From contig JAQFVV010012499.1 of the NCBI GenBank assembly GCA_028023455.1, positions 556,001 to 620,000 on the forward strand: DNA of 64,000 nucleotides, in the 5' to 3' direction. Below, in pieces: positions 24,959 to 38,658 of this stretch (its first letter is position 1; each line of letters begins with the position of its first letter). Below the pieces are notes generated by a model. That model saw only the letters and a program-made list of their open reading frames with translations. It searched no databases and was not told where the DNA came from. A program made the position numbers and the translations under genes. Origin of the DNA: Epiperipatus broadwayi. Taxonomy: Eukaryota; Onychophora; Udeonychophora; Euonychophora; Peripatidae.

Positions 24959-27900
24959 TTATAAAGTGGCCTGAATTTTAAAAAGAGACCATGTTGCTGC
25001 AAAGATATCAGGTGGTGCAATGATACTGTCTCTTTCTTTTATTTTTTGAAATTTGTTCTTATAGGTGTTAGGGTGCCTTCTTGTGTTGTTGCCCAGTGTG
25101 AAAGTGCATCTGGTACACCAGAATGCATATAGGCTGAAAGTGGCTGCCCTAATGGTGGGTATTCCATTATTTTTGAATGTTTGTAGAATCTCATCTATTG
25201 CTGTTCCATTTTTCCTATATCCGCCAACCATCATCTGTCTTACTTTTTCAAGTCCTGAACAATTATGTATGAAATGGTCCTGTGTTTCCTCATCCCTGTG
25301 ACACAGCATACACAAGGGATCTATATTTATATAGAATCTTCTGTATCTAATAAAATGACTTGTAGGTAGTGCTTTCAAATTGACTTTAATTATGAAATCG
25401 TAAAATTTTGGTTCCAGGTACCATTTCCTAAATTTTTTAAGTCATTGGCTGTTATCAATTCCCAATACAGATATTTGGTTATTCTCAGATTGTTTTTGTG
25501 TTAGGAAATCATGTATTTTCCAATAAGTATATTTTATTGGACTTTTCAGCGTTACTTTGTTTTTGATGCTCTCAATGCTTTCAAGCAACGTAAAGATATA
25601 ATTGTTTGTGGGTGGTGGACGATCTGTGAGTATGATCTCCAGTATTGGTTCAATATCTGGAAATCTTTTAACTATGGCTATTAGCAGATTTATTGTTTTT
25701 TGTGTCTGAAACACTGATATTGAGTGAAGTCCCAGACCATTCCATTTTGTTGGTTGGTTGAGTTGCTTTATTGAAATGGCAACTACTTTCCTGTTCCATA
25801 GTAGTTTGCTACAAAATGAATTAATTGAGGCTGTAAATGGTTTTGTGAAACTAATTATTGGTAAATAGTAGCTTATTTTTGACATTATGAGTTGATTGAA
25901 TAATGATATTTTTGCGTATATTGATAGATATGATCTGGATAATGATTCTGTGATTCTTTCTGCATCCACTTTGAGTTTGTTTTGTATTGTTGTTCTCATT
26001 TGATTCATTCCCTGATAAAATGGAAAACCTAGAAAACTGCTGGGCTTTCCTTGATAAATTTGTTTGTTTACTTTCCCTGTAAAAATTGTCCAAGCAGCTG
26101 ACTTATTGATATTGATTTTAAGTTTGAATTTTTTTGTATATTCTTCTATGATGTTTTGTAGTGCGTGTAGTTGCTTTTTTGATGCTAAGAATATTGTGAT
26201 ATCGTCCATATAAGCTATACAAGGAATGTATCTTTTTGTATTTGGTATTAACACTCCCTGTATTTTTTTTCAATTTCTTCCAATAAGGGGTTTATGTAGA
26301 ATGTGAACAGTAGTGTACTCAGTGGTGACCCTTGTGGTATTGATTGAGTGGGATAGAATGATGATGATATTCTTCCATTAAGTGTGATATGTACTTCTCT
26401 GTTTAAAAGTAGGTTGGCTATTGCATATAATATTGATCGTGGTATTTGTGTTTCCTTTAGTTGGTTTAGTAAGATTTTTATTGGTACCGAGTCGAAAGCA
26501 CTTTCAAAATCTAGATGTACTGCAATTGGAGCATATTTCTTCTTCTTAATTACTGAGTTAATTATAGTTTTAAAGATTAGTGCTGCCTGACCTGTGGATG
26601 AGCCTTTCTTTGCATACTGATGTTGTGATATTTTTGTCAATATAAATGGTTCAATTTTCACCTTTATTACTTTTTCTAGCAGTTTAATTCCTAAAGACTC
26701 CATTGAGATAGGTCTTAAGTTGGTGATCTTGGTAATAGGTTCTTGTTTTTTCATAAATGGTACCATTGATATCTTGTATAACCCCTGTATGCTATAAATT
26801 TTTTGTGATATTTGATTTGCCAATTGACACAGGTATGTATTTGTAATTTGGATAAGATGTGCAAGTACAAACTGTGGAATGCCTGGAGGTCCTGGATGAC
26901 ATGTGGGTGGGATTGATTCTAACACTACCTTAAAATCCTCGATTTTAAATGGCATCTCATCTTCAGTTGTTCCAAAATAATCTTCTTTGGGTGTGAATTG
27001 TGCATGCTTAGTTAGTTTTGTTTTGAAATAGTTATATATAGGTGCAATCATGTTAAATCCTGCTGTAATCTTATTTTCCGATTCCAGCGCCATGGGAACT
27101 TTATTTATGGATGGGTACCCCAAAGCCCACCTAATATATCCACGTGTCCATGTGTGTGGCTGTGCTAGGCAATTTTTTTTCTTTTTTATGCTTAGATATT
27201 GTTTTAATTTATTGCAAGTCTGTTTATAGAGCTGAGTGAGTTTAATTATGTTTGTTTGTTTATGTTGAACCGGTTTAGCCAGAATGATTCTTTTGTATAT
27301 TTCATTTGCTAATGTAATTAGCCTGGAGGGAGGGATTGATTTTTGTGTGATATGGTTTATATTAAATGAAAGCATGTTAGTGTAAGCTATGTATCTGGAT
27401 ATCGGGTCTAATTCAAGCTGATTCATTTTATTTATCATTATATAAATTTCTGAAAAAAGTGACTCCATAGTATTGTCTGGTAGTAGAATCCTGATCGTTT
27501 TTTGCAAATTAATTATTGCGCTGCGGTGTGTGTTTATGTTTAGCGTTATTATCTGCGCTGCATGGTCTGAAAAAGGGGTTGGGGAAAGAGCTATTTCTAT
27601 TGAATGGTGCAGCATTGGGGAATAAAACATTAGATCTATTAAAGTTCCGTGTCTATTGTTATAAAAAAATATAGAGTTAGGTGGTAGAAAATCTTCTGCA
27701 CTCATGAGTGGAAATGTTAACTGGTGTATCCATTTCGTAATAAATTTCTTATAACTTATGTTGAAATCTCCCGTAAGAATAGTTGGGTAGGGATTGTTTG
27801 AGAGGATTGAGTTAATTGTTGTTATTATTCTGTTAATTACAGTTGGTCCTGGTGGTATATATACAAATATAATATTTATTGAGAAGTTTTTATTATTGAA

Positions 27901-28193
27901 TGTGGTTATTAATAGATTCGCGTCTATGTATACTATTTTAAACGTTGTAAAGGGACTTCTTTGGCTTATAAAAATTCCTGTTCCACCTGAGGGCGTTAGT
28001 GTGTCTCTAGAGCATGCGCAAAAACCCATTTTATTCATAAGTTGTGCTGGATTTATTTGCGATCCGTTGTAGATTTTCGTTTCTACAAGTCCTAAAATGG
28101 TAGGTTGGAGTTGTTGTATCCAGTAATTGATTTCTTGTATTTTTTCTTCGAGTTTAATCCCCGAACATTTATTGCGCCGATCTTAATTTTCAT
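24959..28193 (-). pseudogene. LINE-A ORF2: APE endonuclease, reverse transcriptase, C-terminal zinc finger (three lesions)
   Basis: Start chosen at the ATG at 28,193 (MKIKIGAINVRGLN), which aligns with LINE-B's start; an in-frame ATG at 28,235 also exists. Order: endonuclease with NVRGLN, LGLVETKI, YIPPG, LTGDFN and FSDHAAQ; then the RT with LRPISMESLGIKLLEK, LDFESAFDSVP, IPQGSPLSTLLF, AYMDDITIF (catalytic DD) and FLGFPF; then a CX2CX8HX4C finger (CMLCHRDEETQDHFIHNC) and a conserved end ..NNTRRHPNT.. PDIFAATWSL. Lesions: a one-base shift in the T6 run at 28,140-28,145, another in the T8 run at 26,263-26,270, and a TGA at 25,442-25,444 where LINE-B has Leu. Otherwise intact over about 1,070 residues, so it is a young or recently dead copy. 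ORF2 proteins nick target DNA and reverse-transcribe the element RNA in place. Confidence 0.85.
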
Positions 28194-28238
28194 TGAGTTT
28201 AACTTATATTGCGAGGGAGATTTAAATTGGATCATGGT

Positions 28239-28903
<665 letters not shown>

Positions 28904-29366
28904 GTTTCAAAGAAAAGAACTTTATTGATAACCATAGAGTTACATTTGCTATAAGACACTTCGTATACATATATTTACATTGCTAGTGAGTAAACCAAGT
29001 TTAAGTTGGTATCTGTGATGTACAAAAAGGAACTTAACTTAGGAGGGAAAGATATTTAAACATTGTTAGGGGGGTGAAAATACATATGTATACGTTACAT
29101 TTATGAGTGCTGCTTGCTGTAATCATAGTTCTCCAAAGTCTTGGGTTATCATTGTTCAATTTGCAAAACTTCAACTTTGATGTATATTGCCATGCTGGGT
29201 TTAGTTTGCTTTCCAGTATTTGAGGTCTGATTTTGTTGTTACTGTCCTTTATATTAATATTATGCAATCAAAGACAACATTCTGTTTTTTTATTTGTAGA
29301 TAATTGCCACATTTTTTTTATATATATATTGGTTGAGGGCATAGATTTTGGTTATTGGGAGCCATC
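28904..29366 (-). other. LINE-B 3' UTR
   Basis: About 460 bp after the ORF2 stop, ending AATAAAGTTCTTTTCTTTGAAAC before ATA repeats. The ORF at 29,034-29,267 within it has no recognisable domain; I treat it as non-coding. Confidence 0.7.
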
Positions 29367-32300
29367 TTAGAGGTTTGATTGTTGTGTTATCAGTGACCAG
29401 GTTGCTGCATAGATGTCTGGATGTGCAATTTTATTGTCTCTGGCTCGTAGTTTTGCCAGTTTGATATTGAAAGTTGATGGATGTCGCCTTGTGTTGTTAC
29501 CTAGAGTGAATGTGCATCTAGTGCACCAGTATGCATAAAGCATAAAAGTGGCTGCACGGACTGATGGAATAGAGCCTTTGCAATATGAATTAATGATTGT
29601 TTGAAGGGTTGTGTTAGATTGTCTATATGCTCCTATCATAATAACTCGAATTCTGTCTAGTGCCGGACAAAGATAGAATAGATGTTCCTGTGTTTCTTCA
29701 GCCCTGTGACACAGGGGACAAAAAGGATCAATGTTAGTGTATAGTCTCCGATATCTCAGAAAATATGTCGTGGGCAGTGCTTGTAGGTTTAGTCTCAGCA
29801 AAAAATCAAAATACTTTGGCTCCAGTGACCATTTTTTAAACTTACGGAGTAATTGTAGATTATTGATTTTCAGCATTGTCAGATTGGTGTCATGGGTTGG
29901 ATTTGGATGGATTAATGAATAAATTTGCCAGTATGAATGCTTGTATATTGTCTGAAGAGATATCTGTGGAGCTGTGGTTTTTATATGATTGATCATTGAT
30001 GCTAGTTGGTCATAAGCAGGGGGTGGTCTATCTGTTGGTGTTATTTGAAGTAGGCATTCAAGCATTGGAAAGTGTTTGACTGTGGATGTTATTAAGTTTG
30101 TGGCCTTCTGTAGATGGAAAATATAAATACTATGAAGTCCTAGTCCATTGTGAATAGGTGGTCTGGTAAGTTGTTTTGCAGATATTGACACAGTCTTCCT
30201 CTGCCACAAGAGCTTATTACAGAGAGAAGAGATTTTGTTAATAAAACCTTTAGAAAATGTGATAATGGGTGAGTAATAGGTGATTTTTGTTATGGCTAGC
30301 TGGTTAAATAGCTGGATCTTGGAGTATATTGAAAGATATGCCTTTGAGAGAGAAGTAGTAATTCGCTCTGTTTCTTCTTTGAGTTTGTTCTGGATCTTGA
30401 CCCTCATTGCACTTGCACTCATATAAAAGGGAAATCCCAAGAAAGCAGATGGCTTTCCCCCATACATGCCCGTGTACTGCTTTGCATTATAAAGAGACCA
30501 AACTGCCGTCTTATTTAGATTGACCCTGAGTTTGTGTGTAGCTGCAAATTCTTGTAGTATTGTATGCAAGGCTGGTAGGTGTTTTTTAGATGGGAGGAAG
30601 ACAGTTATATCATCCATATAAGCGATACATGTTACCTGCTGAGATGTGTTTGGTATTTGGATGCCAATGAATGTTTGCTGGATTTTTATTAATAGAGGGT
30701 TGATGTAAAAGGTGAAAAGTAAAGCACTCAGGGGGGATCCTTGTGAGATTGATTGTGTTGGAGTAAAAGATTCAGAATTTTTGCCACTGAGTGTAATATG
30801 TATATCCCGATTTAACAACAAGTTGGTTATAACATATAAAATAGTGCGAGGTATTGCAGTGGCAGCCAACATTTTAATTAATATCTCGATTGCCACAGAA
30901 TCAAAAGCTGATTCAATGTCTATTTGAACTGCAACTGGGCTGTATTTTTCCGGCCTCGCACCGATCCCAATACAGCTTTGAAAAGAAGTGCTGCCTGTCC
31001 TGTAGATGATTGCTTTCTTGCAAACTGATATGGTGAAATCAATGGGAAGCAGATATGATTCAATCCTGTCTTTAATGACTTTCTCAATGATCTTGATGGC
31101 TATTGGGCACATGGAGATAGGCCTAATATTATTAAGGGTGGTTATTGGAGCTGGTTTCTTATTAAATGGTACTATTGCAATTGGATAAAGATTTTCAATG
31201 TTGTATATTTTTTGTGAGAGATAGTTTGCAAGATTACATAATACTTGATTAGTTGTATGGCTAAGGTGTTCGTACACAAATTTTGGTATGCCATGAGTGC
31301 CTGGATGACAGGCATTGGGCAGAGTGGCAAGCTTCAAAGCAAATTCATTAATGGTAAATGGTGTATTTGTTTCAGGTGATCCAAAATAATCGGGGGGTGG
31401 GTTGAAGAGTTGATGTGTCTGAAGATTCTGTTTGAAATGCTTATAAATAGGTTCAATCATGTTATGTGCTGCATGTATAGTTGTTCCAATTTGAAGTGCC
31501 ATAGGTACTCTAATGGTGGAGGGAAAACCCATGGCCCATCTGATGTAGCCTCTAGTCCATGTATGTTGTTGACTGAGGCAGATTTTGCTTTTTTTATCGC
31601 TAAATAGTCTTTAAGTGCTGCACATGTGCTGTTATATGCCTGGGTGAGCTTATATATATGCTGATATGTATTTTGAGTAGGTTTAGACATTGTTATCCTC
31701 TTGTGAAGTTCATCTGCCAGAGCTAATAGCCTGGAGGGTGGAGGTTTTTTTGGTGACATGGTCAATATTGAATGAAAGTATATTTATGTATGCCTGATAT
31801 CTCTGCACAGCACTTAGTTGTAGTCCTGCAAGTTTATGGAGCATAATATATGTTTCAGAAAAAAGGGATTCTGGAGTGGATGCTGGTATTAGAATTCTCA
31901 TTGTTTTCCCAAGTGGTAGTGTAGTTGGCTGAATTTCAGTTAGATCAAGTGTTGCAGTTTGAGCAGAGTGATCTGAGAATGGGGATGGATTGAGCTTGAG
32001 GCTGAAGTAATGATGCAGCATTGGTGAATAGAAGCAAAGGTCAATTAAAGATGTGTGTCGGTTATTATGGAATGTTACTGTGTTTGGTGGTAAAAAACCT
32101 TCAGCACTCATGAGTGGTATTGCAATTTGATGCAGCCATTTTGAGATGAAATCTGTGTACTTCATGTTAAAATCTCCCATGATGATAGTTGGGTAAGGAG
32201 TTGATGCTAGCAGTGAATTGATGGTGAGTATTATGTTTGATATGATGACGTTTCCAGGTGGGATGTAGGTGAAAACTATGTTGAGAGTGTTTGCATGGTG

Positions 32301-32600
32301 ATGAAATGTAGCTATCAACAAGTTTGCATCGATATATATGATTCTGAATGATGTGAATGGGCAAGCTGGGGTTATTAGTAGGCCAGTTCCACCCGCAGGT
32401 GATGACATGTCCCTGGAGCATGCAAAGAAGCCTTCAGTGCGAAGATGCACTGTTGGGTCAATCTGTGATCCACTATATATTTTTGTTTCCAGAAGTCCCA
32501 ATATATGTGTCTGTGTGATTTTGGTCCATTCTCTAAGTTGATGCAGTTTGTTTGCCGAGTTCAAACCCCGCACATTAAAAGCTGTTATTTTGACTTTCAT
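29367..32600 (-). pseudogene. LINE-B ORF2: APE endonuclease, reverse transcriptase, C-terminal zinc finger (frameshifted)
   Basis: Start set at the ATG at 32,600 (MKVKITAFNVRGLN); upstream in-frame sequence lacks an ATG. Endonuclease motifs: FNVRGLN, LGLLETKI, TYIPPG, IMGDFN and FSDHSAQ. RT motifs: IRPISMCPIAIKIIEK, QIDIESAFDS, ISQGSPLSALLF, AYMDDITVF, FLGFPF. C-terminal finger CPLCHRAEETQEHLFYLC (CX2CX8HX4C), then GNNTRRHPST..PDIYAATWSL. Frameshifts near 31,720-31,760 and 31,560-31,580, plus a compensating pair near 31,050 and 30,950 that scrambles about 30 residues before the first RT Asp block. Total length about 1,070 residues, as in LINE-A. The 721-residue open segment (29,367-31,532) is unusually long for so AT-rich a region, consistent with recent activity. 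Confidence 0.85.
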
Positions 32601-32695
32601 TATGGTTGTATTTTGGGATTGTTCACATTTCAAAATATGTTAGTGACTGGTTTTCATTGTATGAGCTGTACATTGTTGGAGTTTTAATTGGTTGG

Positions 32696-34415
32696 TTAGA
32701 TAGAAGTGATGTCCATTGGTGACCAGTCATCCGTTTGAATTCTGGTTAATGATGATGCGGTGTTGTACTCTTCTGTTTGTGAGTTGTTGTCCTCTTCTGT
32801 TTTTGGTTTTTTATTGTTTTTGCTTCTTTTTGGGCGACCTGGCCCTTTTTTTTCTATTGTATTTACTTCAACTTGTGGAAGGCATGGCATGATTGCTTCC
32901 ATGATATATGTTGATGTGTTATTTTTTATTGTGTGTGTGATGTTTGTTCTATTGGTACTTTGTGTTTCACTGTAATTGCTTTGTGATATTTCAGTTGGGT
33001 TAATATTTGAATCATTCGTGCATTGTATGTTTTGACAGTTGCTTGTGTTATTTTGAATTGCTTGTGTGACATTTGGATTTAAGTGCTGCATTCTGTTTGG
33101 TTCATTTATACTGTTGTCTTGGTTTTTGTAGTTTGATCTTCTTTAGATGAAGAAGTTGTTTGCATCTGGTTATTCATATCTGAATTTATCTTGACTATGT
33201 TAGTGTGGCTGATATCTTCCGTTTGTGTGTGGTTGAGCTGATTATTTGTTTGCTGTGATTGTAGACTCTTTCTGTTATCACATTGTTTTTCAGATGGTCG
33301 CTGTTTAGTTCATCTGTGTTTTTATTTTCCTCATTGGAATTTTGATTAATGAGAGGGAGTGAGAGTGTTTCTTCAGGTGGAGAAGTTGTTTGCATATTGT
33401 TGTACATATTTGGATTTATGCTATCATTATATATATGGTTGCTGTCTTCAGTATGTGTTTGGATGGCCACTCCATTTGCGATCGTGTGGATTCTTTTTGG
33501 TGTCACATTGCGTTGCCAAGTGGCCTCGCTTCCCGCATGTGTAGCATATGGGTTTAAGCCCTCTTATGAAGAGGCTCAGCATGGCTTCCTGATCTGCAAA
33601 TTGTGTAGGAATATTGTTTGGATCTATTTCTGGATGCAATCTCAGCTTGAAGTCAAAGCTATTGCTGTATACAAGCACTGGCGTATCTTTCAGATAAATT
33701 GGGTTGAATGCTGTGACTTTTCCAAATGGCTGCATCATTTTCTGAAAGATTTTGATGTCATATCCAAGGTATGCATTCTTGATTATGCCAGTAATCTGGT
33801 TATGTTGATCTGGATCTACTGCAATGAGTGCATAGTTGCCTAAAGTTTTAATGGTGGTTTGAAACCGGGTTTTTTGGCTTTCTTGGTAAAATTCGAGGAT
33901 TAAATACCGTGAGTTAGGATGGTCAGCAATCCTTAGTATGCTATCCCAAAGTCCGTGTAGTGTTATTGCTTCATAAAGTAAATTTCTAGGAAATTTATAT
34001 AGCGATAAATTTGCATCTGTAGCTGATAATATTATTGAACGAGGAGAAAAAAATCTTTTGAAAGACGTATGAAGGCCACGTGGGATCGTATTATTAAACT
34101 GTTCACATATTATTTTCAAATCCTCATTATTCCACTGGGCGGTAGGGGGCATTGATTTTCTTGCGTTTGTATATCTAGCTGCAAAATATCATTAGTATTT
34201 ATTTTTCGGAAGCGATGGAAAACTTTATTTTTTTCTAAAATTGGAACTTGATTGTGTTCTTTTTGTTGTAAATTATTTTTTTCCGAAGAGAAATTATTTT
34301 CCTGTAAATTATTTTTAGCTACGTTGGCATATGTTTTTGCTTCACCTGTAATTTGCATAGGCTTGGATAGCATATTGGCGCCGTTCTGCTGGTCACATGA
34401 CCGGGGTGTCGCCAT
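32696..34415 (-). pseudogene. LINE-B ORF1: nucleic-acid-binding protein with CCHC knuckle and AT-hook-like motif
   Basis: Start at the ATG at 34,415 (MATPRSCDQQNG), following a 225-bp leader. The N-terminal part is low-complexity; a frameshift near 34,145-34,160 leads into a roughly 230-residue folded-looking region ending with the zinc knuckle CYTCGKRGHLATQC (CX2CX4HX4C, 33,507-33,553). Another shift follows near 33,480. The C-terminal third is Asn/Thr/Ser-rich, contains a tandem duplication (33,140-33,512) and stops at 33,195 and about 33,108, then ends with KKGPGRPKRSK (about 32,820-32,850), which fits the GRP core of AT-hooks. ORF1 proteins of such LINEs bind element RNA; the AT-hook would add AT-rich DNA binding. 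Not intact as sequenced. Confidence 0.75.
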
Positions 34416-35525
<1,110 letters not shown>

Positions 35526-36600
35526 TCAAAATCACTTGAGAAAAAATATATAAAACTAATTGATGCATAGCCAAAACAGAAAATCCTTCAATTTAGTGAA
35601 TGGTACATCTTGTTTTTTTTTTTGCACAGACATCTACTTTATTATAATTTTGGTAACAAAAAGAAAGTCACTTCAATATTTGTGTATCTTAAAAATGATC
35701 TTTGCAAATGTTAATAGTTTGAATTTTTTGTTGTTGAAAATGTTTATTTTACTCTATAATAATATATTTTGCTATATTTTTTAATGCATCATTCTAGGTT
35801 AAAACATATTTCAAACATTGAAAGATATAGTATGAGAGAGAGTAAATCAAATATTATAAATACTAATTATATCTTATGTAATAAATTAATTTTGGTTTAC
35901 TTGAATCAGTTATGTGTAAAGTTGTGAAGTGTATTACCAACTATTAAATGTAAATTTTGTATGTTTCAATATTATTGTTGTTTAAAGAAAATAAAATAAG
36001 ATATTTTATATGTAAGAATTATGAACATTCAATAATAATTGTAACATGTTACATTATTTTAATACATGATAAAAAAAAGAATTAGATAGAGTTTAGAATT
36101 AATTTTGATGAAATTTAAAGTGTTAAAAAATCCTACTTTAATTTCATAGGTTCATTTGATAAATAAGAAATAATTGGATAAACAATAAAATAAAAGAATT
36201 ACATCATAAATGTTTTATGAAGGTTTGTAATGTTGGTACTTTAAATGAGATAATATGTTGGACTATTGCCATCATCTATCATTAAATGTTGAAAATAAAA
36301 TTTAAACTTTTATTTAAATTTTTCCAAATACAAACAACTGTTACTAATAATATAACAAAACAACACAGTTCAATAAATTATAGATTTTGAGTGGTTTTAT
36401 TCTCCACTTTCCTTCGGGTGATTTTGGTCTGACCAGTGGAGACAAATTTATACCTTCAGATTCTTCATTAACTAACTGAGCTATTCTGTCAAAAGCAACA
36501 ATTAGTAGAAATACCATATCTATGAAAGTTGATTCTTCCCAATTCCTCAATTTTTTTTCTTTCTTTTTTATAATTTTTTTTTCTAAAAGCAAGGTTAATT
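35526..36600. other. AT-rich non-coding stretch with an unassigned ORF
   Basis: Mostly featureless. A minus-strand ORF at 36,344-36,592 (82 codons) has a GC-richer core (36,400-36,500) encoding TFIDMVFLLIVAFDRIAQL and LSPLVRPKSPEGKW. I do not recognise it. It lies downstream of the Penelope-like fragment on the same strand and could be an unrelated exon, element debris or chance. Confidence 0.35.
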
Positions 36601-36609
36601 AAAGACTTC

Positions 36610-37190
36610 CAGACATTATGTATTTCCACACTGGGTTGACTTATAAAATTATTTGCATAGTCATATGAGCAGCTTCTTTGAATTTTCTTCTTTGCACCTT
36701 TTCCTCTCTATCCAATATTTTTGTATTTTTCCAATTGAAAATATGTTTATTAATATGCATATGGTTTACTTCTGTAGACATATGTGTTTTTTTTCTTTTC
36801 TAATCATTAGTTTATAATATGTTCATTAATATACATATGTATTTTTTTCTTTTCTAATCATTAGTTTATAATATGTTCATTAATATACATATGGTCTACT
36901 TCTGTAGACATATGTGTTTTTTTTCTTTTCTAATCATTAGTTTACGTTCTTTCAATCATTTTTCAACAGGAAAGCTGGTCTCACCAATATACTTCCTTAC
37001 ACATTTACATGATATTTTATAGATTCAGTTTTTGTTTTTCAGAAATTCAAGTTTAGGTTTTGTAGATGTTAGAATTCCTGGAAGTGTGCTCACCATTCTG
37101 GAAAAAGAACTTCTTATGAACTTCTGAATAATAAAGCCATCTGCATTTTTATATGCCACTGTGAATATGTCAGAACTTGAATTAGAGTAA
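36610..37190 (-). pseudogene. Penelope-like element fragment, GIY-YIG domain with internal tandem repeats
   Basis: The minus strand reads, from about 37,185 down: a TVAYKNADGFIIQKFIRS segment, a stop, then IYKISCKCVRKYIGETSF (about 36,975-37,030), which is the GIY-YIG hairpin with an intact YIGET, followed by VEK, a stop and LKER. Near 36,645-36,745 come HINKHIFNWKNTKILDRE and RKFKEAAHMTM, the domain's distal 'H.I.W.N.kILDrE' strand and terminal helix. Between these two parts lie three imperfect tandem units (36,742-36,945) that are not part of the normal domain. Distinct in sequence from the 20-22 kb copies. Inactive. Confidence 0.65.
36742..36945. repeat. Three-unit imperfect tandem repeat within the Penelope fragment
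   Basis: Units share AATATGTTCATTAATATACATATG and TTTTTTTCTTTTCTAATC-type segments followed by ATTAGTTTA. The middle unit is shorter by about 22 nt because it lacks GTCTACTTCTGTAGACATATG. The repeat lies inside what would be the GIY-YIG coding region, so the expansion happened after, or together with, inactivation. Confidence 0.75.
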
Positions 37191-38501
37191 CAAAAAATAT
37201 TAAAGTTTATTGTTAAACAAAATTGATAAAAACATTGTAAAAATTTGTTAAATTCAAAATCATTGGATGATTGCTAGACGCATAGAAAATCAAGTAAACA
37301 TCTATAGAGAAACAGGAAATTCTTAATTGAAAATCTTGGCATGAGAAAGATGTATACAAAGCTCATTTATGAACAAACATAAAGGATAGTCAATTTTTCA
37401 ATCCATTTGGAGAGGTAAGACAATATTTTGAACTCTATTATTAATAGTGATTACACATGAGTGTACCAATATGGCTTGGAAACTAAACATTTACATGCTC
37501 AATCTAAATTAGGCAATTCACCACACATTCTTGCAGATAAAAAATAATAACTTTGAGTTAAAATTGTATTGCGAATAATTATAAGTTGGAAATGTAGTTT
37601 TCAAACAGTAATATGCCATTATTATAGTCAGTGCAAAAAGATAATCAATTAAATGAGATGCTCAGAACTCAATGTAGTATAATAAAAATGTTAGAAAAAA
37701 ATGACAGAAAAATTATTAATGAAAAATATCTAAAGTTTGTCCTTTTTTATTAAATAGGAAGCATACAATTATCATTTGTATACATTGCTTTGATTTATAA
37801 TGATGATCAATTTGACAAAGGATACTATTTAAACCAGACCTCAAATCAGAGTCAAATATAAACAGAGACTTTAAATTAATCTTCACCTAGCAGAGCTAAT
37901 TTCTACTCATTTTTAAAATCATTTGTGAAAATATAAAATAATCAAAGAACTGCTTGGCAAACCAAATATAAATATTGAAGCATTAAAACTATTACTACAT
38001 ATTTCTAATATTAAAATATCAGTTTTCTTTACCAAATTAACACATATATTATTATAAGATTCACAGAAAGGCAATACATGTGAGATAAAAAAATTTCTGG
38101 TATAATATAGAGAAAAAAAAACACTGTTTCCTTGAAACCTGAATCCTTTACAATTTCCGATGAGTTTGAAAGCTAATAGTTTCATTACCATGGCTCAGTC
38201 TACTAATCCACATGTTCAAATGTCACATGACCCTTTAAGCAATTAACTATTTCGTTATTTTTTTTCTATTAGCAAACTAGATTAAATTTTGTAAGATCAT
38301 CCTGAAGTGATTTGATATTTTTTTAAAAATGTTGCTACAAATGGCAAAAAATCACCAATAAAAATAATTACTTTACTTACACTGAAGATTATTTTATCTT
38401 CATTCAAAAAAAATTAATTTACAACGACTTACATTATTGCCCATTAGCCTACACACACAATTATCAAATCCCTACATAATTACTTTTACATACATAGTTT
38501 T
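37191..38501. other. AT-rich stretch, possible decayed element sequence
   Basis: The 37.2-37.5 kb part could be the RT-proximal region of the adjacent Penelope fragment but I could not align motifs. The minus ORF at 37,919-38,191 (90 codons) has no recognised domain. Confidence 0.35.
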
Positions 38502-38658
38502 GTAATTATAAGAACTCAAACTCAGAGTTTTAAGCTCTCTATAGCTATGAACTCCATCTTATACAACTGATTCACATGACCACATACATGTAAAAAAGAT
38601 AGATGCCGTGCATAGCTATAGAGAACATGAAATTCTGAGTTCGAGTTCTTATAATTGC
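38502..38658. mobile_element. Fold-back family 2, compact inverted pair
   Basis: Arms 38,502-38,549 and 38,611-38,658 (48 nt each, a handful of mismatches) are reverse complements. The module CATGTGAATCAGTTGTATAA..GATGGAGT..CATAGCT..AACTCTGAGTTTGAGTTC on the minus strand parallels the modules at 14.1-14.5 kb and 50.3/50.9 kb (ATGTGTATCGGTTGCATAA..GTGGAGTGGATAGCT..AAAGTCTGAATTC). No target-site duplication was seen. GAGTTCGAGTTC is close to an RNA polymerase III B-box, which is suggestive only. Confidence 0.6.

Noticed and set aside
33349-33843. 164-codon plus-strand ORF within LINE-B
   Set aside because: Antisense to ORF1, whose zinc knuckle and family similarity are on the minus strand. Likewise for the other plus-strand ORFs at 24.9-34.5 kb.
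36344-36592. Conserved exon on the minus strand (LSPLVRPKSPEGKW segment)
   Set aside because: Interesting composition, but no convincing splice sites or family; listed only within the stretch description.
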